Source: Eulemur rufifrons
Taxonomy: Eukaryota > Chordata > Mammalia > Primates > Lemuridae
Direction: 5' to 3'
NCBI RefSeq assembly: GCF_041146395.1
Contig: NC_091012.1
Coordinates: forward strand, 14,994,193-15,058,192
Length of the DNA: 64,000 nucleotides
Below the pieces are notes generated by a model that worked only from the letters and a program-made list of their open reading frames with translations, was not told the origin of the DNA and ran no database searches. Positions 11,376 through 22,954 of this stretch are shown here, one piece after another. The translations under genes and the position numbers were made by a program. Position 1 is the first letter of the stretch; each line of letters opens with the position of its first letter.

Positions 11376-11686
11376 GCGTGAAGGGGCGGAGCTGCGCTAA
11401 GACTTAAAATAAACACTGAGTTGCCGCTCCGGAACCAACGGAGCCGGCGTGAAGGGGCGGAGCCGCGCTAAGACTTAAAATAAACACTGAGTTGCCGCTC
11501 CGGAACCAACGGAGCCGGCGTGAAGGGGCGGAGCTGCGCTAAGACTTAAAATAAACACTGAGTTGCCGCTCCGGAACCAACGGAGCCGGCGTGAAGGGGC
11601 GGAGCTGCGCTAAGACTTAAAATAAACACTGAGTTGCCGCTCCGGAACCAACGGAGCCGGCGTGAAGGGGTGGAGCTGCGCTAAGG
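11376..11686 (+). repeat. 71-bp tandem array in the L1-C promoter, four units plus a partial fifth
   Basis: Units begin at 11376, 11447, 11518, 11589 and 11660 with exact 71-base spacing. Each begins 'gcgtgaaggggcggagctgc', continues through 'taagacttaaaataaacact' and ends with 'ggaaccaacggagccg'. The units are nearly identical (for example 'gagccgc' against 'gagctgc' in the second), which indicates recent amplification. The 'ggggcgg' core of each unit is a possible Sp/KLF-type site. Confidence 0.96.
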
Positions 11687-11859
11687 CGCAAAAACACGAT
11701 CATTGAGCCGCTGAATTGTATACTTCAGAATTGTGTATCCCTTCGTTTAGTGATGCGTTGTGGTGTTGTGTAGCTCTGTTTTTGTTCTTTTGTGTTTGTG
11801 TTTTCGCTGTTTCTGGGTTAGGTCTCTTTGTGTTATTTGTTAGTTTAGTTTTTGTTTTT

Positions 11860-12092
11860 GTCTTTGTTTTTTTTTTTTTTTATTTTTATTTTTATTTTTT
11901 TATTTTTTTTATTTTTTATTTTTTATTTTTTTTTTATTTTTATTTTTTTTTTCTTTTTTCCTCTTCTCTTCCCCTTTTCTTTTCTCTTTCCTTTTCTTCT
12001 CCTTCTGTTCTTTCTTTTCACTTCTTTTTTTTTTTTTCTTTTCTTTTCTTGTCTTTTCTTTTTTCTTTTTCCTTATTTCTTCTCTCTTTTTG
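11860..12092 (+). repeat. Pyrimidine-rich low-complexity tract in the L1-C 5' UTR
   Basis: A run of T-rich sequence with A interruptions (11862-11950) passes into CT-rich sequence to about 12092. L1-E carries the complementary purine tract at about 58195-58350, so the tract is ancestral to this L1 group. The long phenylalanine-rich open frames across it are composition artefacts. Confidence 0.9.
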
Positions 12093-12816
12093 CCTTCTAA
12101 CTGGGAACCCACGCTGAGCTTGGGAACGGGCCAGGCCCCTGGCTCTGGTACATACCGGAACCTGAGTAGTCACTCCCAACGCCGGCGATCTACGGGCGCG
12201 CAATAGCCATCTTGGGGCCCACAGCCAAGTCACTGCGGAGCAATAGGGTGCCAAGAGGCTCCCTGGACGGCCCCCTCCCCAGGTCCACAGACCTTATATA
12301 GGGTCCCCACCCACGTCTAAACATTGACTACTTCTCCAGAAGCGAGAGTGTGGAGCCTGGTCCCTGGGGACATTGGGCCAAGGCAGACTTTTGCCTGTGG
12401 GAGTTGCGGCAAATGGGGCGCTGAGCGAGCGAGGGCACCATCCACTCCCCACAACTAGTATTTTTCCTGCAGATAGAGTCAGAAACCACCCCTATAGAGG
12501 AAGAACCAAAGGGAAACAAACAAACAAAGAGAATTTTGGCCCACTACTAGTGTGGACCCTGCCACCCCTCTGAAAGACTACAACACAGTGTCCTAACTCA
12601 CCAAAGCAGTCTTGGATCACTCCAATCCTCTAGGATTGGACCCATCAGAAGCAGTCCCCCAACTGAAATAGAAAAATTTCTAATCAATTCACAACAGTCT
12701 TCCCCTCTTGCCAAAGGAAGCAATATACCTAGACTACTCCACAGCCTAAGAATAGAGCACAGAGAGTGCTGTTAACCAGACTAAATCTATAAGTAAAGAT
12801 CCAACGATTAATCTAG

Positions 12817-13821
12817 ATGGGAAGGGCCCAGCGAAAAAACACAGGAAGCACAAAGAATCAAACAGAAAGCTCACCCCCAAAGAGAAATACCGGCTCTCAA
12901 CCATTTGACACAAATCAGACTCAAAACACCAACATGTCACAGGAAGAATTCCAATTATGGATCATAAACAAGCTAAATAATATACAAGAATCAATGGACA
13001 GACAACACAAGGAAAATGCAAAAAAAATTCAGGATTTGGAGGAAAAATTCACTAAAGAAATTGAAATATTGAAGAAAAACCAAACTGAACTCCTAGAAAT
13101 GAAGAATTCACTCAGAGAGCTACAAAACACTGTGGAAAGTCTCAAAAGCAGGGTAGATCAAACAGAGGAAAGAATTTCAGAAATTGAAGATAACTTCTTT
13201 CAACTAAATAAGTCAGTCACAGAGATAGATCAAAAAAGTAAGAGAAATGATCTGAGTCTTCAAGAAATGTGGGATTATGTGAAGAAACCTAACTTGAGAG
13301 TTATTGGCATCCCTGAGGGTGAAGAAGACAATAAGCAAGGGTTGGACAAGCTATTTGAAGACATAATCGAGGAAAATTTTCCAGGCCTTGCCAATACTCT
13401 AGACATACAGATTCAAGAAGCTCAAAGGACCCCTGGGAGATTCATAGCAAATAGGAAAACACCACGCCACGTAGTCATCAGGCTGACCAAAATATCCACT
13501 AAAGAGTCCCTTCTCCGAGCTGTAAGGAGAAAGAAACAGGTAACTTACAAAGGAAAACCCATCAGAATTACGCCAGATTTCTCAGCTGAAACCTTACAAG
13601 CAAGAAGAGCTTGGGGCCCCATTTTCACGCTTCTGAAACAGAATAATGCCCAGCCTAGAATCTTGTACCCAGCTAAGCTAAGTTTTCTATATGAAGGAGA
13701 AATCAAGACATTCTCAGATAAACAAAGGTTGAGGGAATTCACCAAGACAAGACCAGCCCTGCAAGAAGTACTCAAAAGAGAGTTACACACGGACCAGCAC
13801 AAGAAAGATCCACGAATGTAA
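12817..13821 (+). CDS. L1 ORF1 protein (RNA-binding chaperone), intact, 334 aa
   Basis: ORF1p forms trimers that coat L1 RNA in the cytoplasm and act as a nucleic-acid chaperone during target-primed reverse transcription. The length is close to human ORF1p (338 aa). A basic, polar N-terminus (MGRAQRKN...) is followed by a coiled coil with leucine/isoleucine heptads at about residues 50-135, then the RRM domain at about 140-250 including MWDYVKKPNLRVIGIP near residue 150, and the C-terminal domain with AETLQARRAWGPIF near 250-270 and YPAKLSFLYEGEIK near 290. The start is the first ATG after the leader and matches L1-E's. It ends 39 bases before ORF2, the usual bicistronic arrangement. No frame damage is visible. 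Confidence 0.97.
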   Translation: MGRAQRKNTGSTKNQTESSPPKRNTGSQPFDTNQTQNTNMSQEEFQLWIINKLNNIQESMDRQHKENAKKIQDLEEKFTKEIEILKKNQTELLEMKNSLRELQNTVESLKSRVDQTEERISEIEDNFFQLNKSVTEIDQKSKRNDLSLQEMWDYVKKPNLRVIGIPEGEEDNKQGLDKLFEDIIEENFPGLANTLDIQIQEAQRTPGRFIANRKTPRHVVIRLTKISTKESLLRAVRRKKQVTYKGKPIRITPDFSAETLQARRAWGPIFTLLKQNNAQPRILYPAKLSFLYEGEIKTFSDKQRLREFTKTRPALQEVLKRELHTDQHKKDPRM

Positions 13822-13860
13822 AACTACTCAAGAGCTAAAGATCAAATTCCAGATACCACA

Positions 13861-16800
13861 ATGGCTCAGGAGAGAAAACATTGCAATGAAGTTCTACCCA
13901 ACAAGCTGAACAAAAAACCGTCTCACTTATCAGTTTTCTCAATAAATGTGAATGGCTTGAATTCCCCGCTCAAGAGACATAGACTGTCCCAATGGATAAA
14001 AAAGCACAAGCCAAGTGTCTGCTGTCTCCAAGAAACCCACCTAACGAGCAAAGATGCATTTAGACTGAAAGTAAAAGGATGGAAATCGGTATTTCAAGCT
14101 AACGGTAACGAAAAGAAAGCTGGTGTGGCAATCTTAATTTCCAATAACTTAGCTTTCAAACCAACAAAAATAATAAAAGACAAAAATGGCTACTACATAC
14201 TGGTCAAGGGCACAATTCAACAAGAAGCCATGACTATACTCAATATATATGCACCCAACCTAGGTGCACCTAGATTTATAAAGCAAACCCTACTAGATCT
14301 GAACCAGATGATAGATAATAATACTGTAATAGCTGGAGACTTTAACACCCCACTGACAGTACAGGACAGATCCTCTAAACAGAAAATAAACAAAGACATA
14401 ATGGACCTAAATAGAATGCTAGAACAAATGGGCATGGCTGACATCTATAGGACATTCTACCCAAAGTCCACAGAATATACATTCTTCTCATCAGCTCACA
14501 GGACATTCTCTAAGATTGACCATGTCCTAGGACATAAATCATGTCTTCAAAAATTCAAAAAAATAGAAATTATACCATGCATCTTCTCAGATCACAGCGG
14601 AATAAAAGTAACAATGATCACAAACAGAAACCCTCACTCTTACTCAAAGTCATGGAAGCTAAATAACCTTCTCCTGAATAATTATTCTATAAAAGAAGAA
14701 ATCAAGATGGAAATCAAAAATTTCTTCGAATTAAATGACAATGGAGATACAACTTATCAAAATCTATGGGATGCAGCTAAAGCAGTCCTGAGAGGAAAAT
14801 TCATATCCATAAATGCCTATATCAAAAAGACAGAAAACATGCAAATAGACAACCTAACGAATAGACTCAAAGAGCTGGAGAAAGAAGAACAGAACGATCC
14901 CAAACCCAGCAGAAGGCGAGAAATTACTAAGATCAAATCAGAACTAAATGAAAAGGACAACAAAGAAACTATAAGGGAAATTAATAAAACAAAAAGTTGG
15001 TTCTTTGAAAAGATAAACAAAATAGACACACCTCTGGCTAGACTAACCAAGAGCACAATACTAAAATCTCTAATAACCTCCATTAGGAACATGAAAGGAG
15101 AAATCACAACCGATGCTACAGAGATACAAGATATCATCTATGAATTCTACAAAAATCTTTATGCACACAAACTGGAGAACGTGGAGGAAATGGACAAATT
15201 TTTAGAGACACATAGTCTTCCCAGGCTCAACCAGGAAGAAATAGAGTACCTGAACAGACCAATATCAAGAACTGAAATCGAAACAGCAATAAAAAACCTT
15301 CCCAAAAAGAAAAGCCCTGGTCCAGATGGGTTCACACCTGAATTTTACCATACATACAAAGAAGAACTGGTGCCCATCCTACATAAACTATTCTCCAATA
15401 TTGAGAAGGATGGAGTTCTCCCCAACACGTTCTACCAAGCCAATATAACATTAATACCAAAGCCTGGAAAGGACTCAACAAAAATAGAGAACTACAGACC
15501 AATTTCCCTCATGAATATAGATGCAAAAATTTTCAATAAAATACTAGCAAATCGAATCCAAGTACTTATCAAAAAAGTAATCCACCACGACCAAGTGGGC
15601 TTCATCCCCGAGATGCAGGGGTGGTTCAACATACGTAAATCTATAAATGTAATTCACCACATAAATAGAAGCAAAAACAAAAATCATATGATACTCTCAT
15701 TAGATGCAGAAAAAGCATTTGACAAAATTCAACACCCTTTTATGATAAAAACGCTTAACAAAATAGGCATTGATGGAACCTACCTAAAAATGATACAAGC
15801 CATATATGACAAACCCACAGCCAACATCATACTGAATGGGGAAAAACTGAAAGCACTCCCACTTAGAACTGGAACCAGACAGGGCTGCCCATTGTCTCCA
15901 TTACTTTTCAACATAGTATTGGAAGTCCTTGCGAGAGCTATCAGGCAAGAGAGCAAAATCAAGGGAGTCCAAATAGGGAAGGAAGAGATCAAACTCTCAC
16001 TTTTTGCTGATGATATGATGTTATATCTGGAAAACCCCCAGGATTCAACCAAGAGACTCCTGGAATTGATTAACGAATACAGCAAAGTCTCAGGCTACAA
16101 AATTAATATACACAAATCAGAGGCATTTATATATGCCAATAACAGTCAATCGGAAAACCAAATTAAAGACTCAATACCCTTCAAAATAGCAACAAAGAAA
16201 ATAAAATATCTAGGTATATATCTAACTAAAGAGGTAAAGGACCTCTATAAGGAAAACTATGAAACACTGAGAAAAGAAATAGCAGAACTTGCAAATAGAT
16301 GGAAAAATATACCATGCTCGTGGATCGGAAGAATCAACATTGTTAAAATGTCTATACTACCCAAAGTGATCTACAAATTCAATGCAATCCCTATTAAATT
16401 ACCAACATCATTCTTTACAGACATAGAGAAAATAATTATACAATTTGTATGGAATCAAAGAAGACCCCGTATAGCAAAAGCAATTTTAAGCAACAAAAAC
16501 AAAATGGGAGGTATTAATTTGCCAGACCTCAAACTATATTACAAGGCCGTGGTTCTTAAAACAGCCTGGTATTGGCACAAGTGCAGGGACACAGACCAGT
16601 GGAACACAACAGAAAATCCAAATATAGAACCATCCTCATATAGTCACCTAATTTTTGACAAAGCGGGAAAGAATATACTCCGGGGACAAGAATCCCTATT
16701 CAACAAATGGTGCTGGGAGAATTGGTTAGCCACTTGCAGAAGAATGAAACAGGACCCACAGCTTTCACCTCTCACAAAAATCAAATCACGGTGGATAACA

Positions 16801-17739
16801 GACTTAAACCTTAGGCGTGATACAATCAGAATTCTAGAAGAAAATGTAGGAAAGACTCTTACAGACATTGGCCTAGGCAGAGAATTTATGAAGAAGACCC
16901 CCAAGGCAATCACAGCAGCAACAAAAATAAATGAATGGGACATGATTAAACTAAAAAGCTTCTGCACAGCCAAAGAAACAGTCCAGAGAATAAACAGATC
17001 ACCTACAGAATGGGAAAAAATTTTTGCATACTACACATCAGATAAAGGACTGATAACAAGAATCTATTTAGAACTCAGGAAAATCAGCAAGAAAAAATCA
17101 AGCAACCCTATCAAAAAGTGGGCAAAGGACATGAATAGAAATTTTTCAAAAGAAGATATAAAAATGGCTAACAAACATATGAAAAAGTGTTCAACATCTC
17201 TAATCATCAGGGAAATGCAAATCAAAACCACAATGAGATATCACTTAACCCCAGTGAGAATGGCCTTTATCAAAAAAACCCAAAACAACACATGTTGGCG
17301 TGGGTGTGGAGAGACAGGAACACTAATACACTGCTGGTGGGACTGCAAACTAGTGCAACCCCTGTGGAAAGCATTATGGAGGTATCTTAAACAGATTCAA
17401 GTAGACCTGCCATTTGACCCAGCAATCCCATTACTGGGCATATACCCAAAGGAAAAAAGGTCATTCTATAACAAAGGCACGTGTACCCAAATGTTTATAG
17501 CAGCACAATTCACAATAGCAAAGATGTGGAAACAACCCAAATGCCCATCAATACATGATTGGATTAGTAAGCTGTGGTATATGTATACCATGGAATATTA
17601 CTCAGCTATAAGGAATGATGAAGATACGACATCTCTATGGTTCTCCTGGAGAGAGTTGGAACCCATTATATTAAGTGAAGTATCCCAAGAATGGAAAAAC
17701 AAGCATCACATGTACTCACCAGAAAATTGGTTTCCCTGA
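13861..17739 (+). CDS. L1 ORF2 protein (endonuclease/reverse transcriptase), intact, 1292 aa
   Basis: ORF2p nicks target DNA and copies L1 RNA at the nick. The N-terminal APE-like endonuclease shows N29 in SINVNGLN, E58 in CLQETHL, D160 and N162 in AGDFNTPL, and H245 in SDHSG, equivalent to human N14, E43, D145, N147 and H230. Fingers and palm follow, with [12 protein letters not shown] near 490, [13 protein letters not shown] near 680 and the catalytic FADD box at 715-718. The C-terminal cysteine motif is C1145-x3-C1149-x7-H1157-x4-C1162. About 15 extra N-terminal residues compared with human ORF2p fit the upstream ATG chosen; a shorter start cannot be excluded. No stop or frameshift is present. 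Confidence 0.97.
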   Translation: MAQERKHCNEVLPNKLNKKPSHLSVFSINVNGLNSPLKRHRLSQWIKKHKPSVCCLQETHLTSKDAFRLKVKGWKSVFQANGNEKKAGVAILISNNLAFKPTKIIKDKNGYYILVKGTIQQEAMTILNIYAPNLGAPRFIKQTLLDLNQMIDNNTVIAGDFNTPLTVQDRSSKQKINKDIMDLNRMLEQMGMADIYRTFYPKSTEYTFFSSAHRTFSKIDHVLGHKSCLQKFKKIEIIPCIFSDHSGIKVTMITNRNPHSYSKSWKLNNLLLNNYSIKEEIKMEIKNFFELNDNGDTTYQNLWDAAKAVLRGKFISINAYIKKTENMQIDNLTNRLKELEKEEQNDPKPSRRREITKIKSELNEKDNKETIREINKTKSWFFEKINKIDTPLARLTKSTILKSLITSIRNMKGEITTDATEIQDIIYEFYKNLYAHKLENVEEMDKFLETHSLPRLNQEEIEYLNRPISRTEIETAIKNLPKKKSPGPDGFTPEFYHTYKEELVPILHKLFSNIEKDGVLPNTFYQANITLIPKPGKDSTKIENYRPISLMNIDAKIFNKILANRIQVLIKKVIHHDQVGFIPEMQGWFNIRKSINVIHHINRSKNKNHMILSLDAEKAFDKIQHPFMIKTLNKIGIDGTYLKMIQAIYDKPTANIILNGEKLKALPLRTGTRQGCPLSPLLFNIVLEVLARAIRQESKIKGVQIGKEEIKLSLFADDMMLYLENPQDSTKRLLELINEYSKVSGYKINIHKSEAFIYANNSQSENQIKDSIPFKIATKKIKYLGIYLTKEVKDLYKENYETLRKEIAELANRWKNIPCSWIGRINIVKMSILPKVIYKFNAIPIKLPTSFFTDIEKIIIQFVWNQRRPRIAKAILSNKNKMGGINLPDLKLYYKAVVLKTAWYWHKCRDTDQWNTTENPNIEPSSYSHLIFDKAGKNILRGQESLFNKWCWENWLATCRRMKQDPQLSPLTKIKSRWITDLNLRRDTIRILEENVGKTLTDIGLGREFMKKTPKAITAATKINEWDMIKLKSFCTAKETVQRINRSPTEWEKIFAYYTSDKGLITRIYLELRKISKKKSSNPIKKWAKDMNRNFSKEDIKMANKHMKKCSTSLIIREMQIKTTMRYHLTPVRMAFIKKTQNNTCWRGCGETGTLIHCWWDCKLVQPLWKALWRYLKQIQVDLPFDPAIPLLGIYPKEKRSFYNKGTCTQMFIAAQFTIAKMWKQPKCPSIHDWISKLWYMYTMEYYSAIRNDEDTTSLWFSWRELEPIILSEVSQEWKNKHHMYSPENWFP

Positions 17740-17905
17740 TCATCACCTAAATACAAATCTGGGAATGACACCAATTGGACATCAGACTGAGGTGGGGGGT
17801 GGGGGAGGGGATGGGGGTATGCCTACACAATGAGTGCATTGCTCACCGTTTGGGGAGTGGTAACACTTGAAGGTGCTGACTCGGGAAAGGGGGGGTGGGG
17901 AAAAA
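17740..17905 (+). other. L1-C 3' UTR with G-rich tracts
   Basis: Short for an L1 3' UTR. It holds two guanine-rich runs at about 17790-17818 and 17882-17900 that could form G-quadruplexes, as described for L1 3' UTRs in general. It departs from the usual 3' end of the other L1s in this window after 'ggggtgggg' and runs into eight A's, so the terminal 100 or so bases of the family (compare 33400-33550) are missing. Confidence 0.8.
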
Positions 17906-18072
17906 AAATATGAAACTATTGTTTTTAACTTGCACTGTTCACTTAATAATTTATCATGAATATTTCCCATATTATTTCATATCATTGTACAAGAAATAAT
18001 GTATACATTATGAGGACATACTGTATCTAACAAGATATCCTGTTAGACTCTTTGATTCTGTAAAACTAAATT
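17906..18072 (+). other. Probable 3'-transduced flanking sequence carried by L1-C
   Basis: About 165 bases of AT-rich sequence unlike any other L1 3' end here lie between an internal A-run and the terminal poly-A tail (18073-18127), and inside the target-site duplication. That arrangement is expected when an L1 transcript reads past its own poly-A site and carries downstream DNA. The alternative is a subfamily-specific 3' UTR. Confidence 0.6.
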
Positions 18073-18121
18073 GAAAAAAAATATATATATATATAATAAA
18101 AAAATAATAAAAAAAAAAAAA

Positions 18122-18138
18122 AAAAAAGAATGCACAAA
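18122..18138 (+). repeat. Target-site duplication of L1-C, 3' copy
   Basis: Exact copy of 10597-10613, immediately after the poly-A tail. Confidence 0.95.
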
Positions 18139-18849
18139 TAGACTGGTAAGAATGGAATACACATAATAAAAAAAATGTTTAAAAGATACAAAGGTGAAAT
18201 AAAACCAGAAGCTTGTAAGGCATATTAATGGAAAGACTCTCTTTGATTTCACAAAAATGACAAAAATGATATTAACTTGTAAGTACACACTGCTCCATCT
18301 CACTGATTGTTGTGAAAATGTAACGCATCATCATGACAATATAAAGAACTTTGAGAATGACTCTGTCAAGACAGTAGGCTAGTTAGCTCCAGGCTTTATT
18401 TTCCCACAGGAACATTCAAGCAAAGAGAAAGAAATAAATGGCTATCTACTGAGTATCTAAAACAACCTTATAAGAAGCTCTGAAAACTAGACAAAAATCT
18501 ATAAAAGGCAACAAAAATCCAATCAAGAAAAAGCCACATTCAGCATGGTAGGAAATTTTATGGTCTTTCATTTGCCCTTGCTCAACCCCCTTCCTTGCAC
18601 AATATAACATGGTCCATAGGAAGCAGATCATGCTTTGTTCCCTATCTCAGGCAAAAAGGGGGAGAATAGGAGATGTTTGAAATGGTCAACCTGCCCGTGG
18701 ACTGTCCAAAGAACTGTTTTTATCTTCAATGCCTTAGAATTCTGATGGGGAATGGTGACATCATTTGGATCTCAGGATGGCAGGAGTTGTAGAATGTAAG
18801 GTGTTCTCCATAGCACCCACAATCTGCACTAATCCTGCAGAATCATGGA
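18139..18849. other. Unassigned sequence upstream of the ERV-L pol remnant
   Basis: No gene recognised. Part of it could be decayed internal sequence of the ERV-L provirus, but I see no motif that shows this. Confidence 0.4.
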
Positions 18850-21800
18850 TTTCTGAGACTGAGAACTGGTAGACAGAGATCTACAATAGAATTTCAATGG
18901 TCATGACAAGAACCTAGGTTGAGACTTTTTCAAGATTTCAGAGAGTCTTACTTTATGTAAGAAAATTGCTAGGTTGAGTAAACAAAAGTCTAACTCAAAT
19001 CTAAAATAGAATCATGGCCCCTCAAACATTTCCCAGACTGGAGCAGTTTACAGACCCCAATCTCTTTGATGCGGAGGCCAGTTATCTTTAAGAAAACACC
19101 CCACTGCATTGTCAAAAACTTATGTGGTTATTTTTGTACATGTTTCCCCAAAGGACTCTACCTCATTTTGCCAGGATGACTGTGCATTGGGGAAAATAAA
19201 CAAGCAGATCTTTCAGGGACTATGGCACAGTCGTGAACTAATGATAGTATTAGGATACCAAACATTACTGTAGTCTTCCTATGGAGGCCAAATACTTAAT
19301 AGACTTTAAGTTAAGTACCATTTCAGAGTGGGGATATTGTTTCCCTGAACCCAATCTGTGGTTATTTCCCCAGTTCCAGAATGCTTAATTGGAGCAGATA
19401 CAGCATTTGGCAGAATCCCCACATTTGTTCTGTGACCTGTTGAATGCAGGTTTCTATGGTGGGAAAGTCCAAGTGCATAACACTGGAACTACCTCTACTT
19501 AGATAAATAGTGAACCAAAAGCAATATGGCATTTTTGGATGCATCGAAGGGATTAGTGTCATTATCCAAGGTATTAAGGACTTTAAAAGTAAAGGTGAGG
19601 CTGTATACAGAAGATCTTTATTAAACTGTCTTATTTGGCCTGTGCAGAAATCAGATGAATTTGAAGAATGGCAGTAGATTAACCTAGGCTTATCCAAATG
19701 GTGACTCTAGTTGCAACTACTGTATCAGGTGCAGCTTTATTACCAAAACAAACTAACATATATCCTATACCTGGTATACAGCTATATGTGTTGAAAATGT
19801 ATTCATTTTAATATCATTCAATAAGAACCACCAGAAAGAGCTTACTTTTATCTCACAAGGGCAACAATACACCTTCACTATCGTACCTAAGGAGTATATC
19901 AATGCTCAAGCCCTATGTCATAATTTAGTTCACAGAGTTCTTGATCATAATTCCTTTCCACACAGATATAACACTGGACCATTACCTTGATGACATTATT
20001 CTCAATGTGTCTAGCATGAAAGAAATAGAACTACCCTTGCCTTAGTGTTAAGATATTTATGTAACAGGAGGTTGAGAATAAATCTCACTAAAAATCAGGG
20101 ACCTTATATCTAATTGATATTTCCAGGGAGCCAGTGCACAAAAGGCCTTTTGAGATGAGGAATAATTGGTTGCATCTGAGCAATCCTACAATTAGAAAAG
20201 AGGCACACCAGCTAGAGTGCCACGTTGGATTTTTGACACCATATACACTTTATTTGGGTGTGTAACACCAGCTGATTTACCAAGTGACTGAAAATACTTC
20301 TAGTTTTGTGGGGGGCCTCAGATGAGAAGGCTCTGCAAAATACCCAGGCTGCCATGCAAACTGCTTTATCACTTGGGTAGTATTTTTCATTACGTCCTAT
20401 AGTTTTTAAACTATCAGTGACAGTTAAAGATATTTTTCACAACTTTTGCAGGCCCCCATAGGTAAAGAACAGCTAAAGCCTTTAAGATTTTATTAAAATA
20501 ATCTCTACAATGTTCCGCACATAATTACTCCTCCTCTAGAAGAAGCTCTTGGCCTGCTACTGGGCATTAGTGGAGACTGAATGCTCTACCATGTGCCACC
20601 AAGCTTCCATGAAACCTGAACCACCCATTATGAGCTGGATCTAAACTTACCCATAAGCCATGAAGTTGGGCATGCACAGCAACATTCTATTCTCAAATGG
20701 AAGTAGTATATACATGATTTGGCCTCATTATACCCTGAAGACACAAATAAGTTACATGAAGAAGTGGTTCAAATACTCATAGTCTGCTATACTGCCTTGT
20801 CTCTGTCTTCTTATGCCTCTGTGGCTCATGGGTAGTTGCCTATGATCAGTTAACAGAGGAAAAGAAGACTCACGTTTTCTTTAAGATAGTTCTGCAATGT
20901 ATGCCAGCACTATCCAAAAGGAGATAGCTTAGGACTATAGCGGCTTTCTGGGGCATCCCTGAAGGACAGTGGTGAATATTTTTCCTCTTAGTGGGCAGAA
21001 CTTTGAGCACTGACACTGGGTGTTCAGTTTTTTTTTGTTTGTTTGTTTGTTTGTTTTTTTGGAAAAAATAAGATATGTCCAGGCATGCAATTGTATAACA
21101 GTTTATAGGTTATGTCAAAAGTTTTGCCTATAGGGTTGAGGACTTAGAAAAATCATAATTAGAAAATTGGTGACAAATTTGGAAAAAATGTGGATAGACA
21201 TATCTGTACATGAAAACTGTGAAAATAGGTGTTTTCCATGTTAATGCCCACCTAATGGTTACATCAGAGGAGGATTAAGAGTCAAGGGGATAGAATGTCT
21301 CATTCTTTGGATTCCAGTTGGCGTCTCTCCCCAACCAACTCATCATTGTATACCAGCATCTTGAACACAATGGCCATGGTGGTAGCAATGAAGGTTATAT
21401 TTGGGCTTCACAAGGTGCACTTCTACTCACCAGGCCAAGCTTGCTCTGACCACCCCTGAATGCATAGTCTTCCAGTAGCAGAGATCAATAGTAGGTCTCT
21501 AATATGGCATTATTCCTCAAGGTGATCAGCCAGCTCCCTGGTTTAATGTTGATTAAATTCAACCAGTTCAGTCATAGACCCAATATTATGTCCTGAAAGA
21601 GTGGACACGTACTCTGTATATGGATTTGCCTTCTCTGCACACAATGTTTCTGCCCAAACTACCATCTGTGGACTCACAGAATGCTTTATCTACTATTATG
21701 ATATTCCATACAGCATTTTTTTCTGACCAGAGAATGCAATCCACAGCCACAGAAATGCAGCAAGATGGCATGCCATTGAATTCATGATCTTTCCATGTTT

Positions 21801-22580
21801 TGACCACCATGAAGTATGTGGTTTGAGAGAATTGTGGAATGGCATTTTAAAGACTCATTTACAGAACCACCTAAGTTACAAATATTTGCATGACTGGGGC
21901 AAGGTTCTTCAGAAAGATAGTTGTCCCCTGAATCTGTGTCTAATGTATGATGCTGTTTCTCTTGTACCCAGGTTCATGGGTCCAGAAAACAAGGGGTGGA
22001 CCAAGGAATGACACCACTCCTTATTACTGTTAGTGAATCACTAGAAAAAGTTTTGCTTTGTATTATCACTATTTTATACTCTTCTATCATAAAAGTATTA
22101 ATTCTACAGGGAGGAATAATCTCACAAAGACACACTATGAGTCCCTTGAACTAGGGTTTAAGACAGCAATTGGGCATTTGGACTCCACCTCATGCCTCTG
22201 GATCAACAGGTAAAGAAAGGAGTTATCATGCTGGCTGGCATGACTGATGCTCACTACCATGGAGAAAGTGGACTGCTACTCTACACTGGAGGTAAGGAAG
22301 TGTATGTCTGTAACACAGAAGATACCTTCGGGCTTTTAAAGAAAGGTTTTGCTATGCACTTTGGTGAAAGTCAGTATGAAAATAAAACAACCCAGTCCAG
22401 GCAGGCCTACAAATGACCCAGTCCCTTCTGGAATGAAAGATTGATTTGCCCTACCGTATAAAGAACCGTGATCAACTAAGATTCTTGCTGAAAGTACAAG
22501 GTACACAAAATAAGCAGTGGGAGTAAAGTACTTATAGATAACAGGTATAATTGGTACCAGTTGCAGAAAGAAGTATAATT
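18850..22580 (+). pseudogene. ERV-L type (class III) endogenous retrovirus pol remnant
   Basis: Pieces of a retroviral pol gene lie in their normal order on the plus strand, broken by many stops and frameshifts. A reverse-transcriptase part is readable around 19600-20180, with the YLDD catalytic box still encoded at 19983-19994. An RNase H part follows at about 20440-21060, integrase at about 21100-22010, then a dUTPase part (22150-22450). A dUTPase after integrase is a known trait of the ERV-L group. An MLT2-type LTR follows at 22955. No env is seen, as is normal for ERV-L. Boundaries are approximate, gag was not identified and no 5' LTR was found. The copy is ancient and cannot encode working enzymes. 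Confidence 0.78.
22150..22450 (+). pseudogene. dUTPase-domain remnant of ERV-L pol
   Basis: The frame opened at 22192 reads MPLDQQVKKG, then a LAGMTDAHYHGE stretch that corresponds to the uracil-binding hairpin of dUTPases, then LLLYTGGKEVYV. It stops at 22416, with a recognisable remnant beyond it. The domain is truncated and frameshifted. In intact ERV-L it would remove dUTP from nucleotide pools during reverse transcription. Confidence 0.72.
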
Positions 22581-22954
22581 GTCATGAGTATTTTCTTGTT
22601 TTGTTATAAATAACATTTGTACGTATGCATACATATGTAAATTTTACAGAGCCTAGGATGTATTGATTTCACATCAGTATTTAAGTATTATTAATTTTAC
22701 ATTATAGTATAATATTTAAGCTACTAGTTGCCAGGACAAGAATAAACATCACTCAACAACTTTACCTCTTCCTCTGGGGAAGAGATAAGTGGGTTTTCAG
22801 CTGTACACAAGATGGTTGAATCATGATACATGGAATAATGACCTTGTTATTGTCTTTACATATAGATTAAGTGAGATTTAAGAAGATGCATGTGGGTACC
22901 AAGTTGACAAGCGATAGACTTTAACAGGTAATTTTGTATCACCTTCACTGTGTT

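Larger units (their letters stand above)
10614..12816 (+). promoter_or_regulatory. L1-C 5' UTR and internal promoter
   Basis: L1 elements carry their own RNA polymerase II promoter in the 5' UTR. Here 'aagatggcgg' at 10622-10631, within 20 bases of the start, matches the YY1-type motif that fixes the start site in human L1. The region is GC- and CpG-rich from about 10620 to 11690, holds a 71-bp tandem array (11376-11686) and a long pyrimidine tract (about 11860-12092). The final 700 bases are ordinary leader sequence before ORF1. A CpG-rich island here belongs to the L1 and not to a host gene. Confidence 0.85.
10614..18121 (+). mobile_element. L1-C: full-length L1 with intact ORFs
   Basis: The 7.5-kb element starts a few bases upstream of 'gaagatggcgg', has a GC-rich 5' UTR of about 2.2 kb, ORF1 at 12817-13821, a 39-base spacer, ORF2 at 13861-17739, a G-rich 3' UTR and a poly-A tail ending at the 17-bp target-site duplication. 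Both ORFs are open end to end with catalytic residues present. This is the structure of a retrotransposition-competent or very recently competent L1. Compared with L1-E (52228-59600), which is close in sequence but broken, it is clearly the younger or better preserved copy. Actual activity cannot be judged from sequence. Confidence 0.96.

Noticed and set aside
11376..11686. 71-bp direct repeats as a CRISPR-like array
   Set aside because: The units are contiguous with no unique spacers, lie in an L1 promoter, and the genome is a primate's.
10620..11700. CpG-rich stretch as the CpG-island promoter of a host gene
   Set aside because: It lies entirely inside L1-C, between its target-site duplications, and corresponds to the L1 5' UTR.
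11716..12117. Open frames of 60-130 codons rich in Phe/Ser across the pyrimidine tract, and Lys/Glu-rich ones on the other strand
   Set aside because: Low-complexity sequence without stops by composition; no coding evidence.
14817..16973. Minus-strand ORFs of about 100 codons inside L1-C ORF2 (14817-15137, 15780-16085, 16644-16973)
   Set aside because: Shadow frames of ORF2; they recur in every L1 copy because ORF2 recurs, including L1-E.
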